A stretch of DNA of 14,934 nucleotides. Source: CAYGWP01 sp964353455 (GTDB lineage: Bacteria > Planctomycetota > Phycisphaerae > FEN-1346). Position 1 is the stretch's first letter. Every line of letters begins with the position of its first letter. Shown piece after piece: positions 1-5,957 of the stretch. The notes below the pieces were generated by a model, which was given only the letters and a program-made list of their open reading frames with translations, had not been told where the DNA came from and ran no database searches. The stretch is taken from NCBI GenBank assembly GCA_964353455.1, contig CAYGWP010000560.1:1-14934 (forward strand). Reading direction: 5' to 3'. The position numbers and the translations under genes were made by a program.

Positions 1-4
1 AGGT

Positions 5-93
5 GCCGGAGTGGCAGAATTGGCAGACGCGCGGGATTCAATATCCCGTGAGGCTTAAACCTCGTGGGAGTTCGACTCTCCCCTTCGGCACCA
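5..93 (+). tRNA. tRNA-Leu (anticodon CAA), CCA end encoded
   Basis: This is a class II tRNA that folds completely by eye. The acceptor arm pairs GCCGGAG with CTTCGGC (one G-U), followed by discriminator A90 and an encoded CCA at 91-93. The anticodon stem CGGGA/TCCCG encloses the 7-nt loop TTCAATA, giving anticodon CAA, which reads the leucine codon UUG. A long variable arm (GAGG/CCTC) is the leucine/serine hallmark. The T arm is GGGAG-TTCGACT-CTCCC. No second copy of the tRNA 3' end was seen in the window, so there is no evidence here that an element integrated at this tRNA. Confidence 0.97.
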
Positions 94-214
94 CTCGAGT
101 CTCTTCTGACCGCCCGAGCAAGGGATGCAGGAAGCCTGCCATGCTCACCAGAACGCTGCGGATCGTGAGATGGCAAAGGATGGCACTCTGCCTGGCGGCG
201 ATGCTGGGGCTTCA

Positions 215-511
215 TCACCGCGCGGGCCCTGCGGACTTGGCCGCCTCGGCCGCGGCATGGTAGAGCCTCACTGCCCGCTCGCGCCACCCGTAGTGGTACT
301 CCTCGAAGGCGTGGATGATGGAGTTGCCCTCGAAGAACTTCGTCTCACCGATGTCGTCGCCGAGGACCTTCCTCATCCTGGCGGCGACCGCCGGCGGCAG
401 GGAACCGCGGTCCAGCGCCTGCTCGATGAAGATGCGGGCCTCGGCCTCCTGGATGCCCTCAATGAGGCTCTCAAAGCGGGCGCTGGTTTCCGCGCCGCCC
501 GTACGGGACAT
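215..511 (-). pseudogene. C-terminal remnant of a planctomycete-type glycoside hydrolase
   Basis: The minus-strand frame ends at a TGA (215-217) and encodes about 98 residues that read like a real protein tail: 'SARFESLIEGIQEAEARIF', then 'RGSLPPAVAARMRKVLGDD' and 'YHYGWRERAVRLY'. From memory, this resembles the helical C-terminus of large planctomycete proteins annotated as 'glycoside hydrolase domain-containing' (DUF4091/GH123-like), where an 'R-F/Y-E-x-L/I-R-E-G-x-Q-E-x-E-A-R-I-F' helix follows the catalytic barrel. The catalytic domain is absent. Upstream on the minus strand (512-607) the frame continues with unconvincing sequence and then enters hairpin repeats. A stand-alone small protein starting near 511 or 607 is possible, but there is no clear ribosome binding site. 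A truncated relic is the simpler reading. The family assignment is by pattern only. Confidence 0.5.
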
Positions 512-616
512 CCGCGCCCCGAACAGGTTACGCACAAACCACCGTGCGCCAAGCAAAAAGCGACAAAGTAAGCCGACAGGGGTGGGTGCGCCTACGGATT
601 GCGGCAAGAGACGCTA

Positions 617-689
617 TCAAGAACGCCAAGAGCGCCAAGAACGCCAAGAACGCCAACCCCTGGAAGTTGGCGCTCTTGGCGCTCTTGGG
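617..689. repeat. Stem-loop repeat built from CGCCAAGAA words (copy 1)
   Basis: Three to four head-to-tail copies of a 9-nt word, CGCCAAGAA/CGCCAAGAG, run through 623-656. They face the complementary word at 667-688, across a 10-nt loop (657-666). The 22-nt arms (635-656 and 667-688) differ at only two positions. Read on the minus strand, both differences are G-U wobbles, so a minus-strand RNA would pair along the whole stem. Copy 2 lies at 781-840. Confidence 0.8.
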
Positions 690-780
690 CCGGGCAGGAA
701 ATCTACTAATTGTGGCAGAGCGGGAGGGCACGCAACAGATTGTGGCATGGGGGGGTATCAGGCGTGTTCCCCCGGTTCAA

Positions 781-840
781 GAATGCCAAGGATGCCAAGA
801 ATGCCAAGAACGCCAACCCCCGGGAGTTGGCATTCTTGCC
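781..840. repeat. Stem-loop repeat built from TGCCAAGAA words (copy 2)
   Basis: Tandem words of the form GCCAAGAATGCCAAGGATG fill the left side. Left arm 803-816 (GCCAAGAACGCCAA) faces right arm 827-840 (TTGGCATTCTTGCC) across a 10-nt loop. The design matches copy 1 at 617-689. The flank is shared too: 'GATTGCGGCA' before copy 1 and 'GATTGTGGCA' before copy 2, each followed by a 'TATCA', so the duplicated unit is larger than the hairpin. Confidence 0.75.
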
Positions 841-1020
841 GTCCCGCCCGGGGCGTGCCGCGCCGGGGGCGGACTTGGCCTGCCGGGATGCGTCGGAATC
901 TCTCGAAACTTTGCGAAACTTGCTGAAACTTGTCAAAACTTGATCGATTCTTGGCGATACTGAGGACATTTTTACGCCAAACGATGGGCAATTGCATGGC
1001 ATGTTTGTACCGGCCGCCGG

Positions 1021-1038
1021 ACCACAATATGTTGTGGT
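1021..1038. repeat. Perfect 7-bp hairpin
   Basis: ACCACAA (1021-1027) and TTGTGGT (1032-1038) pair perfectly around a TATG tetraloop. A run of G follows (1039-1045), not T, so it does not look like an intrinsic terminator. It recalls the 'TTGTGG' words near the stem-loop repeats at 709 and 740. Confidence 0.55.
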
Positions 1039-1080
1039 GGGGGGGTCTATATGTAGTGGGTGCAAAACGACACAGATTCT

Positions 1081-1222
1081 ACCGCGAAGAACGCGAAGAG
1101 CGCAAAGGGGGTCTTGGGGAGAAACGGCTTACCACAGCCACGGCATGCTCACGCGGAGACGCGGAGCCGGTCACAAACAGGACCGGGCCGTGACGAATGA
1201 CAAATGACGAATGACAAGTGAC
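1081..1222. repeat. Three blocks of degenerate short tandem words
   Basis: Three unrelated word types lie close together. Block 1081-1108 has CGAAGA-ACG-CGAAGA-GCG. Block 1151-1166 has ACGCGGAG twice in a row. Block 1191-1222 repeats TGACGAA/TGACAAA/TGACGAA/TGACAAG. Words of these types are, from memory, often scattered through spacers of environmental GC-rich genomes. They do not form an array with spacers, so this is not a CRISPR. Function is unknown. Confidence 0.6.
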
Positions 1223-1242
1223 CATCTGTTCGACAATTTGTG

Positions 1243-1271
1243 TTGACCCCCGCCCGCTGCCGCCGTAACCT
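1243..1271 (+). promoter_or_regulatory. Possible sigma-70-type promoter
   Basis: TTGACC (1243-1248) and TAACCT (1266-1271) are 17 nt apart. The -35 box matches five of six consensus bases; the -10 box keeps only T1, A2 and T6. It is the best candidate for the gene at 1528 but would give a leader of about 250 nt. A chance match in a 1-kb spacer cannot be ruled out. Confidence 0.3.
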
Positions 1272-1527
1272 GCAGCAGCAGGCCGGGAAACCCAACATGG
1301 TATCCTTTGCCCGGATCAACCCGACGCCCCTCACCACCCACGACCGCCTCGGCAACCCGGCCGCTGGGCAGGATGGAGTTCGTGGTCGAGTTGCAGAACC
1401 TCCTCGCCCGTCCTCTTCTTCCCGGCCGCGCCGGCCGCCCGCCCAATGGGAGGAAATGGGGAAAACATGTAGCGTCCACCAGGTTTCAGATAACCCAGTC
1501 AACAGATAACCGTAGGAGGAACAGGAA

Positions 1528-1767
1528 ATGAAAGACTATGACGGCAACCGGATTATCGTACAGACTGACGGAAACAGGGGCCCTTACATTGTGGTTCTCT
1601 GTGCGCGGGTTGATGAGTTGAGAAAGGCACTCTCAGATGCAGGCATCGGCTCCGTACCGCGCGATAACGTGATCGTGCTCGATGACCAGTCAAGGGATTG
1701 CGCCATCGACCTTGGAATCGGAGCCGACAAGGGCAAAGCACAGGAGGTCCTCGACAGCATTGAATGA
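1528..1767 (+). CDS. Small hypothetical protein (79 aa)
   Basis: This is a 79-residue cytoplasmic protein with no signal peptide or membrane segment. The start is well supported: AGGAGG (1514-1519) lies 8 nt before the ATG. The sequence alternates strand-like and helix-like segments: IIVQTD, then GPYIVVLCARVDELRKALSDAGI, then VIVLDD, then a C-terminal helix with 'ADKGKAQEVLDSIE'. From memory, this layout resembles small uncharacterised bacterial proteins of about 75-80 residues with a basic pattern 'GPYxxVPxxxVxxLRxxLdxaGI...V.NfGrgaDxxxVQxxLD', probably a small alpha/beta sandwich. I do not know its function. It stands alone, with more than 400 bp of spacer on the right and a repeat-rich region on the left. 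Coding potential looks good because base use is clearly unlike the flanks. Confidence 0.75.
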   Translation: MKDYDGNRIIVQTDGNRGPYIVVLCARVDELRKALSDAGIGSVPRDNVIVLDDQSRDCAIDLGIGADKGKAQEVLDSIE

Positions 1768-2197
1768 CAGCGCTAACAAGAATCCGCCCGCGTGACGAAC
1801 CGCGCCCACCGGTGGAAACTTGGGCGAAACCTGGCGAAAGAGGGGAACGTTACGCAATGACGTAGGGATAAGCCATCGATGGACTTGGCTGGGGCCAGGC
1901 CGATGAGGCGCCGAATGGCCTTGGCATGGCCTTCCGGGCCGGTAGCGTCGGGTGCCGGCTGCCAGGAGATTATCCGAGAACCCTTAACCTCATGCCATTT
2001 GGTAGCGTACGGGGGTTTTCCCGCTCGCACTAACGTATACAAGCATTGGTGAAGGGTTTGGCGGCTTCGCGTCAACGAGGTAAGTGGCAGGGGGGGCTTT
2101 GTGATGGTGGGGAAGAAGGAATTGGGCGGGGAATCTTCCTTGCTGGAAGCGCAGGCATTGGTATGCTTGCGGGAGCGTCCTGCTTGGGGGCAAGAAC
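1768..2197. other. Spacer of 430 bp with no identifiable gene
   Basis: A 100-codon minus-strand frame (1773-2075) is open but shows no recognisable motif or ribosome binding site. A perfect 10-bp palindrome, CCACCGGTGG, lies near 1807-1816. A TATACA at 2036-2041 could be a -10 box for the gene at 2198, but no partner -35 was found and the leader would be about 150 nt. GCGCTAACAAG just after the stop of the previous gene recalls an integron attC end, but no convincing partner was found. Confidence 0.5.
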
Positions 2198-3352
2198 ATG
2201 AAGTACACGTGGCTTGTGCTACTCGGGCCGTTCCTTATGGCGTCGGTGAGTTCGGCGGAGGAAGCGAAGCCTGCCAGCTCGAAGTTCAAGAGCGAGGAGG
2301 CAAAGAAGGCAGAAGCCGATTGCCAGGCGGCTCTCAAGGCTGCTACGCTCAAGTACGGCCAAGACTTGGTGCGAGCGATGTCCGCAGCTGAACAGAGGAG
2401 TGCCGAGGCGAAGGACGAATTGTCTCGCGAAGCCCTGAGAAACGAGTCCCGTCTGATGTCTAAGGAACTCATTCGTCTGCACGGGGAATTGTCTGACGGT
2501 AGTCCAGCGGAGATTCCCAGACAATTCAAGACCGAAGAGGCCAAGAAGGCCAAGGCGCAATATGATGCTGCGGTCAAAGCGGCAAAGACGAAATACGCCA
2601 CTGACCTCCAAATTGCCCAGAAGATAGTTCTGGCGAGGAAGGCTTCGGCTCGGGACGAGATTGTCAAAGATTCCTTTCAACAAGAAGCAGACGCGATTGC
2701 GAACGAAGCCATTGTCGCTCGCGAAGGGGCTCGGCTCGACATAAGAGGCCCGGTAACTTTTTCGGTTCCTGCCAATGTGCCGTGGACAAGAACACTTACC
2801 GTTAAAGAGGGTACAGTCCTGCATTTTGTGGCCAAAGGCACATGGTCTGCCGGTCCCAATCTGAAAGGGATTGATGCCGATGGGACCACAAGACCCAAAG
2901 GACGCCCCGTGTTCTACCTTCGTGGCAGGGTTGGAGACAAGGAGTATCGGGTCGGCAAAGAAGCCTTCTTGATGATGCCCCAAGACGGCGTTCTTGAGCT
3001 TGGAATGTACGACGATGCTGTTATTGACGATAATAGCGAGGCTCTTAGCGTAACAATAAGCGTTGTGGCTGCTCCCTCTTTTCAAGATCAAGCGAATGCA
3101 CTTGTCGGGCAATGGCGTATTCGTTTGGGAACCGGCGTACATATATGGACGTTTTGCCCTGATCGTACCATCACATCAAGCTCTGGCCTCACTGGCGTAT
3201 GGACTATTGATCATCGAGGGGTATACATAAAGTGGCCTAGTAATTGGGATTTATTGTATGGACCAGTTGTTATCAATCGTTTATCGGGCGACAGTTGGGC
3301 AGGGAAAGGATACTGGCTGGCTACAAAGATTGAGTCGCCCGCGAAGAACTGA
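2198..3352 (+). CDS. Secreted coiled-coil / PA-IL-like lectin / lipocalin-like protein
   Basis: This 384-residue protein begins with a typical signal peptide (residues 1-20, 'LLGPFLMASVSSA', cleavage before EE). Two copies of a roughly 63-residue charged helical unit follow (30-92 and 110-172). Each opens 'FKSEEAKKA/FKTEEAKKA' and continues 'AALKAATLKYGQDL/AAVKAAKTKYATDL', an evident internal duplication and probable coiled coil. Residues 178-290 form a beta-rich domain with the PA-IL (LecA)-like pattern: 'ANVPWTRTLTVKEGTVLHF', 'AKGTWSAGP', 'LRGRVGDKEYRVG', 'GVLELGMYDD...DDNS'. Residues 297-378 look lipocalin-like: 'LVGQWRI', 'HIWTFCPDRTITSSSG', 'GVWTIDHRGVYIKW'. Known relatives of the middle domain bind galactose or act as accessory domains; binding here is inferred. 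The start has only a weak upstream GGGGG. Its base composition is visibly more AT-rich than the glycosidase region. Confidence 0.85.
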   Translation: MKYTWLVLLGPFLMASVSSAEEAKPASSKFKSEEAKKAEADCQAALKAATLKYGQDLVRAMSAAEQRSAEAKDELSREALRNESRLMSKELIRLHGELSDGSPAEIPRQFKTEEAKKAKAQYDAAVKAAKTKYATDLQIAQKIVLARKASARDEIVKDSFQQEADAIANEAIVAREGARLDIRGPVTFSVPANVPWTRTLTVKEGTVLHFVAKGTWSAGPNLKGIDADGTTRPKGRPVFYLRGRVGDKEYRVGKEAFLMMPQDGVLELGMYDDAVIDDNSEALSVTISVVAAPSFQDQANALVGQWRIRLGTGVHIWTFCPDRTITSSSGLTGVWTIDHRGVYIKWPSNWDLLYGPVVINRLSGDSWAGKGYWLATKIESPAKN

Positions 3353-3418
3353 CCGCTTGTCAGAACGTCCCTTGAGCGTTTCTGGCTCAAACAGGGTGAA
3401 GGCCGTCGCCCTGACGGG

Positions 3419-3475
3419 TTTCTTGCCGCCTTTGAGGGACTGGAACGCCTTCTGTGAGACCCTGGCGGCAAGAAA
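3419..3475. repeat. 12-bp perfect inverted repeat with inner pairing
   Basis: TTTCTTGCCGCC (3419-3430) and GGCGGCAAGAAA (3464-3475) are perfect complements. AGGG (3435-3438) and CCCT (3460-3463) can extend the stem past a small bulge. It lies 67 bp after the secreted-protein stop. The downstream side is A-rich rather than T-rich on either strand, so a classical intrinsic terminator is doubtful. A small mobile-element relic or a structured 3' end are alternatives. Confidence 0.6.
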
Positions 3476-3634
3476 GGTTGTCTGACTTCACAAACCCGCA
3501 ATGCCCTTGACGGCCTTTTCGCGTTCCGCGTAGGTCGGCCGCAGTGAGGTCGGTTCATCCACCATCATCCCTGAACGATATCGCATCTTCAGCGCGCCGC
3601 CCGCCCTCTGGACTGGCGGGCCGGGCGAAGCGCA

Positions 3635-4849
3635 CTACGGGGCCGGCTTCCAGCACATCCTCTCGGCCATTTCGGAGACGACGGCGAAATAGGCAATCGT
3701 GTGGGCGGCGCTCGAACTGGGAATTATGCGGACGCTGTAGCCCGGCACGTCCACGCACGCATCGCCCGGCCGCCACGGAAGGTCGAACCACAAGAGGTTC
3801 CGGTGGTCCTTGAGCGAGGAGGGCCGGCCGTATGGCGTTGTATAGATAAAGCGTATCCCGCGCTTAAGGACCCCCGCCACGTCGGCCGCATCCACCGGCG
3901 AGTACCCGAGGTGCAGTGCCACGTCTCCGGGCCCAAGGTCGCGCGGCATTGCCTTCCGGAGGTCGCTCACGGAGCGGCCCCATTCCAGCGGGTAGCCCGA
4001 GGCGGGCCGGTCGAGGATCTCCGGGTAACTGTGCCCGACGGCGACGGTCCAGATGCGCCTGCCGGCCTTCTTCGCCTCGGCCAGCCACCGGCCCGCCCTG
4101 GCGAGGGAGTCTAGTTGCTCCTCCAGCGCTGCGAGCATCGCCTCGACGAAGTCCAGGAACTCTCCGGCCGCGCGCCCCGGCGCAAGCGGCGGAACGTAGC
4201 GGTCCTTGTGGAACATGGGCACGGGCCACGGCTCATGCAGGTTATCGAGGGGCGTGAATGAAGCGTTGCGGGCAATCGCGCCTTCCAGCCACACGCTCAT
4301 CCAGATGATGGGCATGCGTCCGGCCCGCGTGCATGCGGCGATGAACTCGCCTGCCGCGCTCCAGCCGCGCACCAGTTGCTCGAACTGCCGGAGCGGCGCG
4401 AGCGGCCGCACGTCGCCGGTGCCGTACAGCCCGGCCTCCGGCGCGGGGCCGCCCGTAAAGCCCGCGAATCGGGGCGCTGATGCTCCCGCCGCAACGTCTT
4501 CGGGGCGGCCAATGACGAATAGTTGGGCCTTCGACTTCATGAGTTGCTGGAGCCGCTCGTCCTTTCGCGCGTCCCAGCGGCGCGGGTCGGGCACGGCGAA
4601 GTAGGCCACGTCGTTCCTGGATTGCGGCTCCCAGTCCGAGGCGCGGATGCCCATGAGTCCGCCCGCGCGGCCGCTGAACTCTCGCGGCCAGAACTGGGCG
4701 ACGGCGGGCGGAAAGAGGTCGCCGCCGGCGAGGATCGGCCGGGCCATCGCTTCGCCGAGCGCGGCCAGTTTCGGGACGTCGCGGCGGATGCCGCCCAGGG
4801 AGCGGCGGATGAGGGCGAGATAGCGGGCGGCGGGAGATTGGCTGGACAT
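3635..4849 (-). CDS. Tandem degenerate SIS-like protein, partner of the upstream SIS gene
   Basis: This 404-residue cytoplasmic protein has no signal peptide. A strong AAGGAGGT stands upstream of the ATG, inside the 28-bp gap after the SIS gene stop, so the two are co-transcribed. I do not recognise it by name, but both halves echo the neighbouring SIS protein. Residues 10-68 ('LALIRRSLGG...EFSGRAGGLMGI') parallel that protein's N-terminal helix and its 'EMFFRAGGL'. In the C-terminal half, 'GPGDVALHLGYSPVDAADVA' (306-325) parallels 'GAGDLLIIFHNIGMNPTTID'. Likewise 'CVDVPGYSVRIIPSSSAAHT' (375-394) parallels 'DFRVPGFNVPVAPTSTMIDA'. The glycine loop 'YGGGGH' is not conserved: the N-half has 'LAGGDLF', the C-half 'VAVGHSY'. 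My inference is two divergent SIS folds in one chain, perhaps non-catalytic, acting with or on the same phosphosugar. The structural claim needs a fold comparison. Confidence 0.7.
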   Translation of the reverse strand: MSSQSPAARYLALIRRSLGGIRRDVPKLAALGEAMARPILAGGDLFPPAVAQFWPREFSGRAGGLMGIRASDWEPQSRNDVAYFAVPDPRRWDARKDERLQQLMKSKAQLFVIGRPEDVAAGASAPRFAGFTGGPAPEAGLYGTGDVRPLAPLRQFEQLVRGWSAAGEFIAACTRAGRMPIIWMSVWLEGAIARNASFTPLDNLHEPWPVPMFHKDRYVPPLAPGRAAGEFLDFVEAMLAALEEQLDSLARAGRWLAEAKKAGRRIWTVAVGHSYPEILDRPASGYPLEWGRSVSDLRKAMPRDLGPGDVALHLGYSPVDAADVAGVLKRGIRFIYTTPYGRPSSLKDHRNLLWFDLPWRPGDACVDVPGYSVRIIPSSSAAHTIAYFAVVSEMAERMCWKPAP

Positions 4850-4877
4850 CGGTATTCGAGACCTCCTTAATCTCTTC

Positions 4878-5639
4878 TCACAGGTCCTTTACCCGCGGCT
4901 TATAGCGCTTCAAGAGTGCCGCATTGAACTCATCGCCGCCGGGGAGGTTCGCGCTGCGGAAGATGGGCGGCTCAAGGCCGCGGCGGACCATCTCGGCCAC
5001 CGCCTCCATCACCATGCGGTGGGCGATGAACGCATCTATCATCGTCGATGTCGGCGCGACCGGCACGTTGAAGCCGGGGACGCGGAAGTCGGCGTCGCCG
5101 AACGGGTTCTCGTCGTCGATGCAAAGGTCGGCGTACTCGAACAGGTGCTTCTTATTGGGGTGGCGGATGTGGTGGTCCATCGGCAGTTTCTTCCGCCAGT
5201 CGCTGGACGAGACGGCGATGATCTTCGCCCCGCGGCGCTTCGCCTCATCGGCCGCATCTATCGTCGTCGGGTTCATCCCTATGTTATGGAAAATAATCAA
5301 AAGGTCGCCCGCCCCCACCTCGTAGTACCGGACCAGGCAGTTGGCGTAGCCGGTGGTCCGCTCGACCTCCAGGTACTTCAGGGCCTGGCATACGGGGCTG
5401 ATGTCGTGGCCGAGGATCGGGTTGACGTTCGCCAGGCCCCCGGCGCGGAAGAACATCTCGAAGACCATCATTACGGTATGCCCGCCGCCGCCATAGACGT
5501 GGACGAGGCGGTCCTCCTGGTAGGCATCGGCGATCATCGCGCCGGCCTTGCGGAGGTTGTCGGCCTGCCGCGCCTCGACGGCGGCCAGTTTCGCCTGAAC
5601 GTTCGCCAGGTACGCCTGCCCCATGTCGCCGGTGCTCAT
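4878..5639 (-). CDS. SIS-domain sugar-phosphate isomerase-type protein (UPF0309-like)
   Basis: This 253-residue cytoplasmic protein belongs to the sugar isomerase (SIS) fold, closest by pattern to the UPF0309 family. Visible motifs are the phosphosugar-binding glycine loop 'YGGGGH' (49-54), 'EMFFRAGGL' (61-69) and a second strand-turn 'GDLLIIFHNIGMNPTTID' (111-128). Further along are the serine cluster 'VSSSDW' (143-148) and 'VAPTSTMIDAF' (194-204). SIS proteins bind phosphorylated sugars and isomerise them, deaminate them, cleave ethers or sense them; which of these applies is not decidable here. The frame extends upstream to 5876, but the ATG at 5639 is chosen because GGGAGGTGA precedes it directly and family similarity starts there. 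It is the first gene of a two-gene operon with the tandem SIS-like protein downstream. Confidence 0.9.
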   Translation of the reverse strand: MSTGDMGQAYLANVQAKLAAVEARQADNLRKAGAMIADAYQEDRLVHVYGGGGHTVMMVFEMFFRAGGLANVNPILGHDISPVCQALKYLEVERTTGYANCLVRYYEVGAGDLLIIFHNIGMNPTTIDAADEAKRRGAKIIAVSSSDWRKKLPMDHHIRHPNKKHLFEYADLCIDDENPFGDADFRVPGFNVPVAPTSTMIDAFIAHRMVMEAVAEMVRRGLEPPIFRSANLPGGDEFNAALLKRYKPRVKDL

Positions 5640-5957
5640 GGTCACCTCCCTTTGCCGCGAGTGTTCCTCTGCTGCGCGTATCCCGCGTGAAAGCCGCGGC
5701 AATCTTACCGTCGCCCCCGCCGCCGGTCCAAGCGGAAACCGCGGCGTATCGCCCTGCGAGTTTGCCGACGGAACGTGGCGGCCATAAGAAGATTGGCTTG
5801 GGGCGGGTGATCGACGGGGCGAAGGCCATCGAGCGGCTGATGGCCGCCGGCAAGTCCGGGGGTCCGGCATGAACAATCGCGTGCGGCACTGGCCGCAACG
5901 CGGGTGCGGCGTGATGCGTCCCTGGATGCAACTATTGTTCCGAACCGTGCGGGCCGG
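5640..5957. other. Spacer of 318 bp upstream of the SIS operon
   Basis: This holds the likely SIS-operon promoter (5702-5730, minus). A plus-strand frame (5687-5872) ends in a protein-like tail, 'GRVIDGAKAIERLMAAGKSGG', and its stop overlaps an ATG as ATGA (5870-5873). That could be a relic of a lost gene pair, but no domain is recognisable and the rest of the frame is proline/alanine noise. No intrinsic terminator with a T-run is visible for the leucine-rich-repeat gene ending at 5958. Confidence 0.45.
5702..5730 (-). promoter_or_regulatory. Candidate promoter of the SIS operon
   Basis: On the minus strand, TGGACC (plus 5725-5730) and TAAGAT (plus 5702-5707) are separated by 17 nt. Each matches four of six sigma-70 consensus bases. 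Transcription would begin near 5695, giving a leader of about 55 nt before the ATG at 5639. This is reasonable spacing, but the match is only moderate. Confidence 0.35.

Larger units (their letters stand above)
512..1527. other. Repeat-rich spacer of about 1 kb without a convincing gene
   Basis: Short open frames exist on both strands (for example 1149-1502 minus and 1240-1509 plus), but their translations are low-complexity, rich in R, P, S and G, and show no domain. The spacer holds two related stem-loop repeats (617-689, 781-840), a small hairpin (1021-1038), and degenerate tandem words (1081-1108, 1151-1166, 1191-1222). It also holds a possible promoter at 1243-1271. Another perfect small hairpin (CCTGC-AGCA-GCAGG) lies at 1269-1282. 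The stretch 1283-1510 shows nothing I can name. It would be the long leader of the gene at 1528 if the promoter is real. Confidence 0.6.

Noticed and set aside
5..93. Genomic-island attachment site at the tRNA-Leu 3' end
   Set aside because: No direct repeat of the tRNA 3' end and no integrase gene was seen in the window.
600..840. CRISPR-like array from repeated CGCCAAGAA words
   Set aside because: The words are contiguous or facing each other, without unique spacers of constant length.
1149..1509. Overlapping ORFs on both strands in the spacer
   Set aside because: Their translations are dominated by arginine, proline and serine, partly from tandem words, with no start signal.
1768..1860. 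Integron attC site after the small gene (GCGCTAACAAG ... GTTACGC)
   Set aside because: The outer ends match the attC core pattern only partly, and no symmetrical inner pair (L''/L') could be found. No integrase is present.
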